Origin: Streptomyces sp. NBC_00273
GTDB taxonomy: Bacteria; Actinomycetota; Actinomycetes; Streptomycetales; Streptomycetaceae
Direction: 5' to 3'
DNA: 64,000 nt
NCBI RefSeq assembly: GCF_036178145.1
Contig: NZ_CP108067.1
Location: 3,162,001-3,226,000 of the forward strand
A model generated the notes under the pieces. It worked only from the letters and a program-made list of their open reading frames with translations, made no database searches and was not told the origin of the DNA. Numbering within the stretch: the first letter of the stretch is position 1; each line of letters starts with the position of its first letter. Below are positions 62,589 through 64,000 of the stretch, piece by piece. The position numbers and the translations under genes were made by a program.

Positions 62589-62630
62589 ACGTGGACCCCG
62601 GACGCCCGAGCGGGCGTGCGGGGTCCACGT
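62589..62630 (-). terminator. Terminator between the 59-aa gene and the IMPase gene
   Basis: Stem of 12 plus 6 bp with one G-G mismatch (outer arms ACGTGGACCCCG/CGGGGTCCACGT, inner ACGCCC/GGGCGT, loop GAGC). It lies 18 bases after the IMPase stop; convergent genes share it. Confidence 0.85.
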
Positions 62631-62648
62631 GCTTCCCGTCGTACGCGT

Positions 62649-63452
62649 TCAGTCGTGCCAGGCTCCGAACTCCTCCAGCAGCGGCTGCACCGAGGCGAAC
62701 ACCGCCGGCGTGGCGGCCAGGGTCAGCTCGCCCGAGGCCGGCTCGCCCGGACGGCCCCCGGTCACGGCCCCGGCCTCCCGGGCGATCAGGTCACCGGCGG
62801 CCAGGTCCCACGGGTTCAGTCCCCGCTCGTAGTACCCGTCCAGCCGCCCGGCGGCCACGTCACACAGGTCCAGCGCCGCCGACCCGCCCCGCCGGACGTC
62901 CCGCACCAGCGGGATGATCCGCGCCGCGACCTCGGCCTGGTGGGCCCGCCTGGTCTGGACGTACGCGAAGCCGGTCCCGAGCAGTGCCTGGTCCAGCGGC
63001 GCCGCCGGCCGGCAGGCGAGGGGCGTCGTACCCAGCCACGCCCCGCCGCCGAGCACCGCGTGGTAGGTCTCCCCGCGCATCGGGGCCGCCACGACGCCCA
63101 CCACGCTCTCGCCGCCGTACTCGGCCGCGATGGACACGCCCCAGCTCGGGAGCCCGTAGAGGTAGTTCACGGTGCCGTCCAGCGGATCGACGATCCAGCG
63201 CACCCCGCTCGTCCCCGGGGCGTCCGCACCCTCCTCGCCGAGCAGCCCGTCCTCGGGCCGCCGCTCGGCGAGGATCCCGGTGATCAGCTTCTCCGCCGCG
63301 ATGTCCATCTCGGTCACCACGTCGATCGGGCTGGTCTTCGTCGCCGCCACCGCCAGGTCGGCCGGGCGGCCGTCGCGCAGCAGGGCCCCGGCCCGCCGGG
63401 CGGCCTCCAGGCCCACTTCCAGCAGTTCGGCCTTCAGCTCGTCAGAGATCAC
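62649..63452 (-). CDS. Inositol monophosphatase family protein
   Basis: 267 residues from GTG 63452, with AGGGAG 9 bases upstream. Metal-binding motifs: LGEEGAD and WIVDPLDGTVNYLYG, then GLNPWDLAAGDLIAREAG. It would hydrolyse inositol phosphates or related sugar phosphates, with Mg2+. Neighbouring ferrochelatase gene is 11 bases upstream, so they may share a transcript. Confidence 0.94.
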   Translation of the reverse strand: MISDELKAELLEVGLEAARRAGALLRDGRPADLAVAATKTSPIDVVTEMDIAAEKLITGILAERRPEDGLLGEEGADAPGTSGVRWIVDPLDGTVNYLYGLPSWGVSIAAEYGGESVVGVVAAPMRGETYHAVLGGGAWLGTTPLACRPAAPLDQALLGTGFAYVQTRRAHQAEVAARIIPLVRDVRRGGSAALDLCDVAAGRLDGYYERGLNPWDLAAGDLIAREAGAVTGGRPGEPASGELTLAATPAVFASVQPLLEEFGAWHD

Positions 63453-63463
63453 GGTCCCACTCC

Positions 63464-64000
63464 CTACGCGTACGGACTGTCCACGCCCGCGGCCGCCGGC
63501 CGGGGGCCGCGCGCCGGGCAGCAGCCCACCGCGCACAGGTCATGACTCTGGCCCAGCGTGCCGACCCAGCACTCCGCGGCCGGCTCCCCCCGCTCCTTGG
63601 CGGCCCGCTCCAGCACCAGCTCCCGTACGGCCCCGGCGAAGCGCGGATCGGCGCCGACCGTCGCGGACCGCTGCACGGGCAGGCCCAGCTCGGCCGCCTT
63701 CGCGGTGGCTTCGGTGTCCAGGTCGTAGAGGACTTCCATGTGGTCGGAGACGAAGCCGATGGGCACCATGACGACGGCGGGCGCCCCGGCGGTGTGCAGG
63801 GCCTCCAGGTGGTCACAGATGTCCGGCTCCAGCCACGGGACGTGCGGGGCGCCGCTGCGGGACTGGTAGACGAGCTCCCAGGGGTGCGCGACCCCGGTCC
63901 GGGCCGCTACCTCGTCCGCGATCACCCGGGCGACGTCGAGGTGCTGCTTGACGTACGCCCCGCCCTCGCCGTCCCCGGTGTGGTCCTCGACCGGACCGGA
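63464..64000 (-). CDS. hemH: Ferrochelatase (coproporphyrin ferrochelatase), 5' part beyond window
   Basis: The last 178 residues. The segments [18 protein letters not shown] and [20 protein letters not shown] are characteristic of the ferrochelatase C-terminal half, including the conserved SDH(M/L)E region. It inserts Fe2+ into coproporphyrin III (actinobacterial route, CpfC). The C-terminus has cysteines (ECWVG ... LCAVGCCP) that may bind a [2Fe-2S] cluster, as in mycobacterial ferrochelatase. Ends in a Pro/Ala tail. Confidence 0.93.
   Translation of the reverse strand, partial: SGPVEDHTGDGEGGAYVKQHLDVARVIADEVAARTGVAHPWELVYQSRSGAPHVPWLEPDICDHLEALHTAGAPAVVMVPIGFVSDHMEVLYDLDTEATAKAAELGLPVQRSATVGADPRFAGAVRELVLERAAKERGEPAAECWVGTLGQSHDLCAVGCCPARGPRPAAAGVDSPYA

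Overview
This is chromosomal DNA of a high-GC actinomycete, almost certainly a Streptomyces. GC is about 70% or more, GTG starts and 4-base ATGA/GTGA gene overlaps are common, and the right third carries a typical Streptomyces core block (KdpDE, dUTPase, DUF3710, DUF3093, DUF4193, CutRS, inositol monophosphatase, ferrochelatase).

Region A (1-10555) is most of a thiopeptide-type RiPP gene cluster on the + strand. It holds the end of a LanB-type glutamylation enzyme, two SpaB_C-type proteins, an Ocin/ThiF-like leader-binding protein, a YcaO cyclodehydratase, a SagB-type azoline dehydrogenase, and an ABC ATPase plus permease. The genes are tightly packed and mostly overlapping. The presence of two SpaB_C proteins (one for glutamate elimination, one for [4+2] pyridine formation) is what points to a thiopeptide. 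The precursor peptide is not visible and probably lies left of the window.

Region B (about 10721-45523) looks like a 34.8-kb genomic island. It is bounded by two copies of the 3' end of an RNA uracil methyltransferase gene: the intact gene ends at 45524, and a 59-bp remnant with its own stop codon lies at 10662-10720. No integrase is seen. The island is a defence island: (i) a minus-strand operon of a 62-aa membrane peptide, HsdM-like, HsdS and HsdM genes and a decayed pseudogene, with no HsdR; (ii) a plus-strand series of an unknown helical protein, a small zinc-knuckle protein, an Hsp70 fused to a NYN/Zc3h12a-like nuclease domain, a Ser/Thr kinase, a RapA/SNF2-like helicase and an 1844-aa Eco57I-type methyltransferase; (iii) a WhiJ/AbaA-type regulatory trio; (iv) a 2346-aa DUF1998 helicase (DruE/DISARM-like) with a possible nuclease domain, a UvrD-type helicase with a RelE-like N-terminus, and a GmrSD-like DUF262/DUF1524 protein. 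The combination in (ii), possibly together with (iv), is the best candidate for an undescribed system.

Region C (45524-64000) is the conserved chromosome: RNA methyltransferase, APC/KUP-like permease, two TrkA-type potassium regulators, DUF3159 and OB-fold proteins, KdpDE, DUF3710, Dut, a hotdog thioesterase, DUF3093, a conserved hypothetical, DUF4193, CutRS, a 59-aa protein, an IMPase and a partial ferrochelatase. Several strong hairpin terminators separate these units. No tRNA, rRNA, CRISPR array, transposase or integrase was seen anywhere in the window.
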